Positions 18,937-26,597 of a stretch of 38,841 nt of DNA are shown one piece after another. The notes beneath the pieces are model-generated. The model saw only the letters and a list, made by a program, of their open reading frames with translations. It ran no database searches and was not told where the DNA came from. A program made the translations under genes and the position numbers. Source of the stretch: Acinetobacter rongchengensis (GTDB taxonomy: Bacteria; Pseudomonadota; Gammaproteobacteria; Pseudomonadales; Moraxellaceae); assembly GCF_003611475.1 (NCBI RefSeq), contig NZ_RAXT01000030.1, forward strand, positions 1 to 38,841. Direction: 5' to 3'. Numbering within the stretch: the first letter of the stretch is position 1; every line of letters begins with the position of its first letter.

Positions 18937-20000
18937 ATAGCCACACCCATAAAACGTGACAATATTAACATTTTATTTTAGAAAAAACATATGAATCACA
19001 TTAAAAAACTAAAAAATTACAGAATAATTTATATTATTTTTACCTTATAAATTATAAAAATGTAATATCCATCTGATAAAAAAAATATTAAAACAACAAT
19101 AATAGGAAAAATTTTCATTTAAAAATATAAGTTAATGTAAAACAACAATTTATTTTAGAATTAGAATATATTCAAAATACACAATACAGACCAAATGAAT
19201 ATAAAAATCATTCTCATATTTACTAAATGAGATGATATTAATTTAGACTTAACTAATTTTTTATTCATTATAAAAACACTTGTCTTTTTAATTTAATAAA
19301 TAGAGTTAAGTTTCACTAATATAATATATAAAATCACTTTAAATAGCATTTATGAATATTAATCCTCTTCCATAAATCAAAAAAATCCGTCAATTGTTTA
19401 TTTCTAAAACAAGGTTTTTCTGAAATTACATGCATTATTAAAAGATAAGATATATTGATTCAAAAGCTTACGATGCTCAATTTTTAGCAGTTCGCGAGCA
19501 TGACTTAGTCCGTTTTTTTAATGCTATATGAGTCAAATTAAAGCACTGTCTATCTGCAAAGGCTCGACCTGATACTTTAGATTTACAGATCAATTGTTGC
19601 TGTATTTATGTTATTAATATACATATCAGACATTATTTAGTGTCGAACTATCCCACATCAGAAAATCCACGCGAAGAATCGCCCCCATGTAGGAGGATTC
19701 ATTAATTTAGAAAAGAAATAACCCAAAGAAAAAACTCGATTGAGACATTGTCATCGTTGAAACCAAAAATTTATACCACTGAAATATTTTAAAAAACAAT
19801 AAAATTAATTACTTACAACAAAAAATCAATACATTAAAATAGGAATACAATAGATATTTAGTACACTAAAAAACTTTTTATTTTATGTGAGAGTTATATA
19901 AATAAGATAAACACCAGAATTAAAATTTAATAGCTGGAATTTACAACTTTCGATTGCTTAAATCATGATTTCTAAACAACCGATTGTCTAAAATCAATTA
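18937..20000. other. Gene-poor AT-rich region with a decayed coding trace
   Basis: About 1.1 kb with no intact gene. Most is extremely AT-rich. A less AT-rich island at about 19457-19680 reads as protein-like on the plus strand (DSKAYDAQFLAVREHDLVRF and onwards), interrupted by a stop at 19529-19531 and continuing in the same frame to about 19660. It may be the residue of a lost gene. I could not name its family, and no ends of a mobile element were found. Confidence 0.4.
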
Positions 20001-20005
20001 AAAAT

Positions 20006-20035
20006 AATGGCTGTTTTTTAAACAAAACAGCCATT
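20006..20035 (-). terminator. Rho-independent terminator of vanK-vanP
   Basis: A perfect 12-bp stem AATGGCTGTTTT/AAAACAGCCATT (20006-20017 with 20024-20035), followed on the minus strand by ATTTTTAATT. It lies 17 bp after the porin stop codon. Confidence 0.85.
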
Positions 20036-20051
20036 AGAAAATATTTATTTG

Positions 20052-21332
20052 TTAAAAATTAAAGCTATAGTCAATATTGAAACGTGCTTCATTTACAGAA
20101 TGAAAAGTCATATGAGTTGGCATATCATTTCGATAATGGGAAAAACGAGCCCGCATTCCCAACCCTTTCAACTTTCCTTCAGGGATTTTATAGCCTAAAT
20201 CAAACTCCATTGACTCTTCTTTAAAACGTTGATCGCCATATTGCAATAAATCAATATCCTCACCTTTTGCATAGCGCGTCATAAAGCGTAATCCCTTTAA
20301 GGATACATCATTGAATTGGACATTTTTAAAGTCATATTCATAACGTACAGAATAAACTTTTTCATCTTTATTTGAATAATCCGAACTCATAAAATCAAGT
20401 ACAACTGGACTTTCTGTTCCCGATAAAAATGGCAGACCTGTTGAACCAAATGACTGCATATAACCCAAAGAAAGCGTATGATTCTGGTAGTTCAAACCAA
20501 ATAAACCACTGATATGACGGTTATCCACCTCGCCTATTTTCTTATTCCCACTTTCTTCACTATTGAAAAAGCGTACATCACTTAAAAAATTAAGCTGCTC
20601 ATTCAAAGGCTGTTTTCCGTTAAAACCCACAAATTGCTGTTGGTAAATATCTTTAAGTTCAGCTTGATAAGCACGTAGACGATAATCCTTTAACTTATAA
20701 CTTCCTCCAAAAGTATAGAAAGAATCTGTCGTTGCTGCTTTATCAAAACGACGATTGACATTATCCGTTCCAACATCGGTATAGTGGATTGAATCACGCT
20801 GACGCACCTCATCGACATAAAATCCTTCTAATTGCAGATTCGGAATTTCATTGGACACAAATCGGACACCACGATAAGTTTGAGGAAATAAGCGAGCAGG
20901 CGATGAAAATATCGTCGGCAATTGTGGAACTAAATCTCCCACAAAAAGCTCATTCTTACTGAATTTAGCTTTTCCTGTAACTCCAACTTTTCCATAATAA
21001 TCATCACGAGAGTTATCCGAATTGACCGGCAACAAACCACTACGTGCGTAGTCATCTGCTCGATCACCCATTAAGTTAAAACCCGCCATTGCCAAAATAT
21101 CAACACCAAAACCCACTGTACCTTCGGTATAACCTGACTGACCCTTAAAAATTAAACCCTGTGCCCAATCTCTTGCAGCAGTATATGGATATGGATCTTT
21201 CTTGTAATCTCGATCAAAATAAAAATTTCGGAGTGTAAGTTCAGCTTTACTGTCTGAAATAAATTCAGCATGCGTCATTTGACCAAATAATGGGCACAAG
21301 CAACCACCTACTAACCACAATATCTTTTTCAT
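20052..21332 (-). CDS. vanP: OprD-family outer-membrane porin of the vanillate cluster
   Basis: Predicted outer-membrane channel for vanillate or related aromatic acids. A signal peptide (about 1-22, ending THA) is followed by a 16- to 18-stranded beta-barrel pattern and a C-terminal aromatic residue (SFNF), the usual outer-membrane sorting signal. OprD features include FISDSKAELTLRNFYFDRD at the mature N-terminus. The 426 residues fit the family. It follows vanK by 32 bp, matching the vanK-vanP pair of A. baylyi ADP1. The name rests on family plus position; the substrate is inferred. Confidence 0.88.
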   Translation of the reverse strand: MKKILWLVGGCLCPLFGQMTHAEFISDSKAELTLRNFYFDRDYKKDPYPYTAARDWAQGLIFKGQSGYTEGTVGFGVDILAMAGFNLMGDRADDYARSGLLPVNSDNSRDDYYGKVGVTGKAKFSKNELFVGDLVPQLPTIFSSPARLFPQTYRGVRFVSNEIPNLQLEGFYVDEVRQRDSIHYTDVGTDNVNRRFDKAATTDSFYTFGGSYKLKDYRLRAYQAELKDIYQQQFVGFNGKQPLNEQLNFLSDVRFFNSEESGNKKIGEVDNRHISGLFGLNYQNHTLSLGYMQSFGSTGLPFLSGTESPVVLDFMSSDYSNKDEKVYSVRYEYDFKNVQFNDVSLKGLRFMTRYAKGEDIDLLQYGDQRFKEESMEFDLGYKIPEGKLKGLGMRARFSHYRNDMPTHMTFHSVNEARFNIDYSFNF

Positions 21333-21364
21333 TTTTTCAACTCAACTGTCTAATTTCTAATGGT

Positions 21365-22711
21365 TCAAGGTGCTGTTTTAAGAGAATAATTTGGTTCTTT
21401 CTTGTTTTTGTAGAAAGCATTACCCAAAATTAAAATGAGAAAAATAGCTAAAATAAAAACTATGCCGTAATAAGCATAAAGTGTTGCGGGTGCTACGCCT
21501 TTATCAAGAAAAATACCAGCAACAGTAGGTGAAAAGATTGCACCTATACGACCAAAACCAATGGCATAACCAACGCCTCGACTTCGGATCCCTGCATCAT
21601 AAATCGTTGGTGAAATAGAATATAAACCTGCCACACAACCATTAATGAGTGTTCCCAACAATAACCCCACAAGAAGTGCAACACTCACTTGAGCAGAAAC
21701 CGCTACAAACAGAAAAATACAAGCAGAAGTAAGTCCTAAAAATAAACTCAAGGCATAAAAGATTTTCATACGTGATGCAAGTAAACCAATAATGGCTGCA
21801 CCAAAAATACCACCAATACTAATTAAAATACCTGTGCTTACCCCTTGCTGAGGTGACATTCCCATTGAAATAAGAATTTTTGGCGTCCAGCTCATGACAA
21901 AGTAAAAACCAAACATCACCAAGAAGAATGAAAACCATAGACAAAGTGTTTGAAACCCCTGCTGCCCTGCAAATAACTTACTAAAATCACCATTATTTTT
22001 TGCATCATTCTGACTATAATCAGGTAAAACTTGCAAAGCATTAAAGTTCATACGATAAAGCGTCGCGTTAATACGCTCTAGTGCCTGTTTAGGTTTTTTC
22101 ACCAATAGATAATCTAAAGATTCAGGTAATAACCATACACTTATCAATAACATGGCAAGAGTTGTAATCCCACCTGCTAAAAAGATTGAACGCCAGCCTA
22201 AATGCTCAATCAATGCGAGTGATAGTACACCTCCGAGTGTTGCACCAATCCCATAACCTGTAGACATTAAACTGACTGCAAGACTTCGCCAGCGTGCATT
22301 AGCATATTCACTTGCTAGAACATTACTACTAGCCAGAATCCCGCCTACACCAATACCCGTAATAAATCGAAGCGCAGCTAACATACTATGGCTCTGTACA
22401 AAAGCACATGCCAACATGCTGAGTCCTGCAATTGCTAGACACACTAAAATAAGTAACCGACGACCGATTTTATCTGCTAGAGGTGCTAAAAAAATTGAAC
22501 CAGCGGCCATCCCGAACAGCCCAGAACTTAGCAATAAACCAATTTGTGCTCCTGAGAGAGACCACTCTGCCGATACAGATGGTGCAGTAAATGCCATGAC
22601 CATCACATCAAAACCATCAATAATATTTAGACAAATACAAATCAAAATAACAAACCATTGGTAACGGCTCATATTGTTCTGATTAATCTCACTTAGAACA
22701 TCTCTTTCCAT
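21365..22711 (-). CDS. vanK: MFS aromatic acid transporter of the vanillate cluster
   Basis: A 448-residue inner-membrane carrier of the aromatic acid:H+ symporter family, with 12 predicted helices. The N-terminus has NIIDGFDVMVMAFTAPS, with the acidic residues typical of this family, and the loop 2-3 motif APLADKIGRR. Predicted to import vanillate and possibly protocatechuate; in ADP1, VanK and PcaK overlap in protocatechuate uptake. The ATG at 22711 is chosen because GGGAG lies 8 nt before it; an in-frame start at 22744 has no ribosome site. It diverges from vanA across a region with four VanR-type operators. Confidence 0.9.
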   Translation of the reverse strand: MERDVLSEINQNNMSRYQWFVILICICLNIIDGFDVMVMAFTAPSVSAEWSLSGAQIGLLLSSGLFGMAAGSIFLAPLADKIGRRLLILVCLAIAGLSMLACAFVQSHSMLAALRFITGIGVGGILASSNVLASEYANARWRSLAVSLMSTGYGIGATLGGVLSLALIEHLGWRSIFLAGGITTLAMLLISVWLLPESLDYLLVKKPKQALERINATLYRMNFNALQVLPDYSQNDAKNNGDFSKLFAGQQGFQTLCLWFSFFLVMFGFYFVMSWTPKILISMGMSPQQGVSTGILISIGGIFGAAIIGLLASRMKIFYALSLFLGLTSACIFLFVAVSAQVSVALLVGLLLGTLINGCVAGLYSISPTIYDAGIRSRGVGYAIGFGRIGAIFSPTVAGIFLDKGVAPATLYAYYGIVFILAIFLILILGNAFYKNKKEPNYSLKTAP

Positions 22712-22880
22712 TTGTGTATCTCCCAATGTGGACAAGACATACACACGACATTGCTTACAGGAGCGATTAAGTGGCTATGCATATCCGTATCCATAATGAA
22801 CTAAAGAAATATTTATTTTTCAAAAAACCAATGCGCTAAACGTTTTTTGGAGCATCCTGCTCATTTGCTATACTGAATAT

Positions 22881-22890
22881 TTGGATCCAA
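22881..22890. promoter_or_regulatory. VanR operator, site 1
   Basis: The palindrome TTGGATCCAA has the same core as ATTGGATCCAAT, the operator of Caulobacter VanR. It lies about 170 bp before the vanK start, so it is the one best placed to control vanK. Confidence 0.8.
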
Positions 22891-22986
22891 AAAATCAATA
22901 CATTTTTATAATTTATATTAATTTTTTATTAAATTATTAATTTTATTAAAAAAATAAAATAACCATGATTATTTTTCATTAATATA

Positions 22987-22994
22987 TGGATCCA
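22987..22994. promoter_or_regulatory. VanR operator, site 2
   Basis: TGGATCCA core with A/T flanks, 105 bp from site 1 (centre to centre). Confidence 0.7.
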
Positions 22995-23119
22995 AAATAA
23001 AACTATCGTCTTTTTGAGAAATATCAAAACAACACCAAATATAATTGAAGTGAAGTAAATAAATGACGCAAAATCTCCACAACAAACACCACCATCTAAG
23101 CTACCTACAATCTATATTT

Positions 23120-23127
23120 TGGATCCA
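23120..23127. promoter_or_regulatory. VanR operator, site 3
   Basis: TGGATCCA core within TTTTGGATCCATTT, 133 bp from site 2 and about 155 bp before the vanA start. Confidence 0.7.
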
Positions 23128-23246
23128 TTTATAAAAATAAACCCAAATCAGAACTCTAAAAATGAAATAAAAAAATACAATTTTAAAGAGCAAAACAGCT
23201 ATTTAACCCTATTTATCCATTGACCAAACCTAAAACCTATTATAAA

Positions 23247-23256
23247 TTGGATCCAA
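23247..23256. promoter_or_regulatory. VanR operator, site 4, in the vanA leader
   Basis: ATTGGATCCAAT is present in full (23246-23257), a perfect match to the Caulobacter VanR operator. It ends only about 23 bp before the vanA ATG and 8 bp before the AAGGAG ribosome site, so a bound repressor would block transcription start or elongation. Confidence 0.85.
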
Positions 23257-23279
23257 TAAGTGATAAGGAGTCATCACAA

Positions 23280-24356
23280 ATGTTTATTAAAAATGCATGG
23301 TATGTTGCTTGCCGTCCTGAAGAAATCCAAGACAAACCACTAGGTCGCACCATTTGTGGTGAAAAAATTGTTTTTTACCGTGGTAAAGAAAACCAAGTTT
23401 CTGCTGTTGAAGATTTTTGTCCCCACCGTGGTGCCCCACTTTCACTTGGCTATGTAGAAGATGGAAATCTTGTCTGTGGCTATCATGGTTTAGTCATGGG
23501 CTGTGACGGAAAAACCGTTTCAATGCCAGCCCAACGTGTAAACGGTTTTCCTTGCAACAAAGCATATGCCGTCGTTGAAAAATTTGGTTTTATTTGGGTC
23601 TGGCCGGGCGATAAAGCTTTAGCAGATGAATTGAAGTTACCAACTTTAGAGTGGGCTGATCATCCTGAATGGAGTTATGGCGGAGGTTTGTTCCATATTC
23701 AATGTGACTATCGTCTTATGGTTGATAACCTCATGGACTTAACACATGAAACTTATGTTCACTCAAGTAGCATTGGACAAAAAGAGATTGACGAAGCTTT
23801 ACCAGTCACACAAGTTGACGGCGATCATGTTATTACTGAACGCTATATCGAAAATGTTATTGCACCACCATTTTGGCAAATGGCACTCCGTGGTAACCAT
23901 CTTGCAGATGATGTACTTGTTGATCGTTGGCAACGTTGTCATTTCTTTGCTCCGAGTAATGTACATATTGAAGTCGGTGTGGCACACGCTGGACATGGTG
24001 GATATAACGCACCAAAGGAGAAAAAAGTTTCTTCTATAGTTGTTGATTTTATTACACCTGAAACAGAAACATCTCACTGGTATTTCTGGGGTATGGCACG
24101 TAATTTTCAACCAGACAATAAGGAACTTACTGATCAAATTCGTGAAGGCCAAGGCAAAATCTTTACCGAAGATTTAGAAATGCTTGAGCAGCAACAGCAA
24201 AATATTTTAAACAATCCACATCGTAAATTACTGATGCTCAATATCGATGCAGGTGGCGTACAGTCTCGTAAAGTAATTGATCGACTACTGGCTGAAGAAC
24301 ATAAAACACCGCCTGAAACATCCTCACAAAAGTTTCCAAATATTCGGATTATTTAA
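23280..24356 (+). CDS. vanA: Vanillate O-demethylase oxygenase subunit
   Basis: Rieske non-haem iron oxygenase that removes the methyl group of vanillate as formaldehyde, giving protocatechuate; works with reductase VanB. The Rieske ligands are Cys47, His49, Cys66 and His69 (CPHRGAPLS and CGYHG). The catalytic domain shows DNLMDLTHETYVH with His156 and His161 as iron ligands. From the ATG at 23280 it has 358 residues, the normal family length. AAGGAG lies 9 nt upstream; an in-frame TTG at 23220 would extend the protein across operator site 4 and is rejected. It is followed by vanB after 12 bp. Confidence 0.96.
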   Translation: MFIKNAWYVACRPEEIQDKPLGRTICGEKIVFYRGKENQVSAVEDFCPHRGAPLSLGYVEDGNLVCGYHGLVMGCDGKTVSMPAQRVNGFPCNKAYAVVEKFGFIWVWPGDKALADELKLPTLEWADHPEWSYGGGLFHIQCDYRLMVDNLMDLTHETYVHSSSIGQKEIDEALPVTQVDGDHVITERYIENVIAPPFWQMALRGNHLADDVLVDRWQRCHFFAPSNVHIEVGVAHAGHGGYNAPKEKKVSSIVVDFITPETETSHWYFWGMARNFQPDNKELTDQIREGQGKIFTEDLEMLEQQQQNILNNPHRKLLMLNIDAGGVQSRKVIDRLLAEEHKTPPETSSQKFPNIRII

Positions 24357-24368
24357 AGGAGCATAGAC

Positions 24369-25313
24369 ATGGACGTTGTTATTCAAAAAATTCATCAGCT
24401 CACTCCCACAATTCGTGCATTTGAATTAGTTGCAACAAATGGAGTTGAACTACCGAGTTTCGAAGCTGGTGCACATATTGATGTGCATCTTAAAAATGGC
24501 CTAACCCGTCAATATTCAATTTCAAACTGTTGTAGTGAAAAACATCGTTATGTGATTGGCGTTTTACATGACTCCAATTCACGCGGTGGTTCACGTTGTA
24601 TTCACACTGAATATCGTGAAGGCGATCATTTAAAGATTGGCGAACCACGTAATTTATTTGAGATTCACCCGCATACAAAGCAGGCTGTTTTATTTGCTGG
24701 CGGTATTGGAATTACCCCTATTTTATCGATGGCATATCGGCTTAAGTCGGCCAATATTCCTTTTGAATTGCATTATTTTATACGTAGTCATGAAATGATT
24801 GCTTTTTATGGTAATTTAACTGAGCATTTTGCTGATCAAGTCCATTTTCACATTCAAGATCAACCAGACACTGAATGTAATATGGCACAGGTATTGGCGC
24901 AAAGTTCACCAGACAAACACTTATATGTATGCGGCCCTACAGGATTTATGCAATTTGTAATGGGTTCAGCGCAGGAAGCAGGTTGGCATAACCAACAATT
25001 ACACCAAGAGCATTTTGTCGCTCAAAAAGTAGATAATTCTAACGATGAAGCTTTTACCATTGAAGTTAAAGGTACTGGCCGCCGAATTGAAGTATTACCA
25101 GAGCAGACTGCTACTGAAGCGTTAATTGCCAATGGTTTTGATATCCCTGTTTCATGTGAACAAGGTGTTTGTGGAACCTGTATAACTCGTGTCGTCGATG
25201 GGATACCAGATCATCGAGATGTATATATGACCCAAGAAGAACATGCGCTTAACAACCAGTTTACGCCCTGTTGTTCTCGCGCAAAAACTAAAAACCTTGT
25301 GATCGAACTTTAG
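24369..25313 (+). CDS. vanB: Vanillate O-demethylase reductase subunit
   Basis: Transfers electrons from NADH to VanA. The 314 residues follow the phthalate-dioxygenase-reductase layout: an FMN-binding domain with RQYSISN (about 48-54), an NAD domain with FAGGIGITPILSM (about 109-121), and a C-terminal plant-type 2Fe-2S domain with Cys263, Cys268, Cys271 and Cys301 (CEQGVCGTC). An AAAGGAG site lies just after the vanA stop. It forms an operon with vanA and converges on vanR. Confidence 0.95.
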   Translation: MDVVIQKIHQLTPTIRAFELVATNGVELPSFEAGAHIDVHLKNGLTRQYSISNCCSEKHRYVIGVLHDSNSRGGSRCIHTEYREGDHLKIGEPRNLFEIHPHTKQAVLFAGGIGITPILSMAYRLKSANIPFELHYFIRSHEMIAFYGNLTEHFADQVHFHIQDQPDTECNMAQVLAQSSPDKHLYVCGPTGFMQFVMGSAQEAGWHNQQLHQEHFVAQKVDNSNDEAFTIEVKGTGRRIEVLPEQTATEALIANGFDIPVSCEQGVCGTCITRVVDGIPDHRDVYMTQEEHALNNQFTPCCSRAKTKNLVIEL

Positions 25314-25321
25314 TCGCTTTA

Positions 25322-25353
25322 AGTTCCTTTATTGAATACATTAAAGGAACTTT
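25322..25353. terminator. Bidirectional terminator between vanB and vanR
   Basis: An 11-bp perfect stem AAGTTCCTTTA/TAAAGGAACTT (25322-25332 with 25343-25353) between two convergent stop codons. The T-tracts are short, so strength is uncertain. Confidence 0.65.
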
Positions 25354-25360
25354 ATCAGCC

Positions 25361-26041
25361 TTAAACGCTTAAAACATTTCTTAGCGTTTCCCCCAATATT
25401 ACAACGCTACTGTGTTCACGCATTAAAGTTTCAGCACGTCCTGCCTGACGATGCACCAATGCATCATAAATCGAACAATGCTGTAAATGTGCATAATGCA
25501 GACGGCGATATTCTGACAAAGCTTGAGTTTGATCATAGGTAATCGCTTGAGCAGAGGCTAGAGGTAGCTGGTTATTTTTGGCTAAAGCTTGTATGAGTGC
25601 GACATTTTGTGCAGCCTCAATAATGGTGTCGTGGAAAATAACATTAAAATGATGATATTGCTCTAATTCAAGATCACCAAACTCATCTTTTCCATTAAAG
25701 AGCTTTTCTGTTTCTTGGATACAATGTTGTAGCGTGTTTTTCTGTACATCAGTTAAACCTTGTTCTGCCAAAGTTTTCGCAGCCAATCCTTCCAGAACTC
25801 CTCGTACTTCAAGTGCATCATGCACCAATTCTTCTGAAATTTCACGAACAGTATAACCACGAGTTGGATTTTTAATGAGCAAACCTTCTTGTTCAAGCAA
25901 ACGAAATGCTATTCGAACAGGTTGCCGAGAAACCCCAAGCGATTCAGCAGTCGGTATTTCTGCGATTCTAGCGCCGCCCTCAATTTCTCCTGAAATAATC
26001 ATTTTTCTTAGTTTAAGTAAAACTTGTTGCCCTGAAGACAT
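25361..26041 (-). CDS. vanR: GntR-family regulator of vanillate genes
   Basis: A 226-residue GntR regulator with an N-terminal winged helix (IPTAESLGVSRQPVRIAFRLLEQEGLL, residues about 29-55) and a C-terminal FCD ligand domain (about 75-210). VanR proteins repress van genes until vanillate binds. The four TGGATCCA palindromes between vanK and vanA are its expected targets. No such palindrome lies before vanR itself, so it may not be autoregulated through this site. The ribosome site is weak. It is convergent with vanAB. Confidence 0.9.
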   Translation of the reverse strand: MSSGQQVLLKLRKMIISGEIEGGARIAEIPTAESLGVSRQPVRIAFRLLEQEGLLIKNPTRGYTVREISEELVHDALEVRGVLEGLAAKTLAEQGLTDVQKNTLQHCIQETEKLFNGKDEFGDLELEQYHHFNVIFHDTIIEAAQNVALIQALAKNNQLPLASAQAITYDQTQALSEYRRLHYAHLQHCSIYDALVHRQAGRAETLMREHSSVVILGETLRNVLSV

Positions 26042-26044
26042 TTG

Positions 26045-26550
26045 CTGCTACACATCATTAAAAGCGTCACTCCGATGCTAGCAAGTTCATTTGCAAAATG
26101 AAATAAGTTTTCAGATTAAATCAAGGTTTAAGTATTGATGGGTTGTGCTTATTACTTAATCTAACGATAGGATAAAAATCAATGTCTCTTTAAAACACCA
26201 ATCGGTTGTCAATGCATTGAATTCCGCATTCACTCATCAGGATAATTCTACGAATATCATGGTTTATTCAATAAGAGATAAAGACTACCACTATGATTTT
26301 AAATAATGATTATGAAAAATAAGGCGATACAGAGTATTGCTTAGGGGAAATTATTAGGATAATGCAGGTATTTAAAACTTTTCATACCTTTAAACGATAT
26401 ATTGTAATGACAATGTATATCTACATCTTTGTTTAAATACTTTAATTAATGAGATAAGATCGAATCCACAGTGCTTCATGCGATATACAATTATTGATGC
26501 GACTGGCTCCGCCCCGAAAAATTCAATAAGACAATATAAAACATTGGAGA
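26045..26550. other. Intergenic region, no gene seen
   Basis: About 500 bp between the vanR start and the quiA terminator. I see no open frame with a ribosome site, no tRNA and no TGGATCCA palindrome. It must contain the vanR promoter on its left side. Confidence 0.4.
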
Positions 26551-26554
26551 AATA

Positions 26555-26581
26555 GGAAGCTTATCATGATGACAAGCTTCC
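26555..26581 (-). terminator. Probable terminator of the qui-pca operon
   Basis: An 8-bp stem GGAAGCTT/AAGCTTCC (26555-26562 with 26574-26581) with a loop that can itself pair (ATCATGAT). It lies 17 bp after the quiA stop. The T-tract on the minus strand is weak. Confidence 0.6.
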
Positions 26582-26597
26582 CTTAGAACAAAACGTT

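Larger units (their letters stand above)
22745..23240. promoter_or_regulatory. vanK/vanA divergent regulatory region
   Basis: About 500 bp of AT-rich sequence between divergent transporter and demethylase genes. It carries three of the four TGGATCCA palindromes; the fourth is just before vanA. I could not assign -35/-10 boxes with confidence because the sequence is so AT-rich. Confidence 0.6.

Noticed and set aside
23220..23279. Longer vanA starting at TTG 23220
   Set aside because: It would make operator site 4 coding, has no ribosome site, and adds residues absent from the family; the ATG at 23280 has AAGGAG at good spacing.
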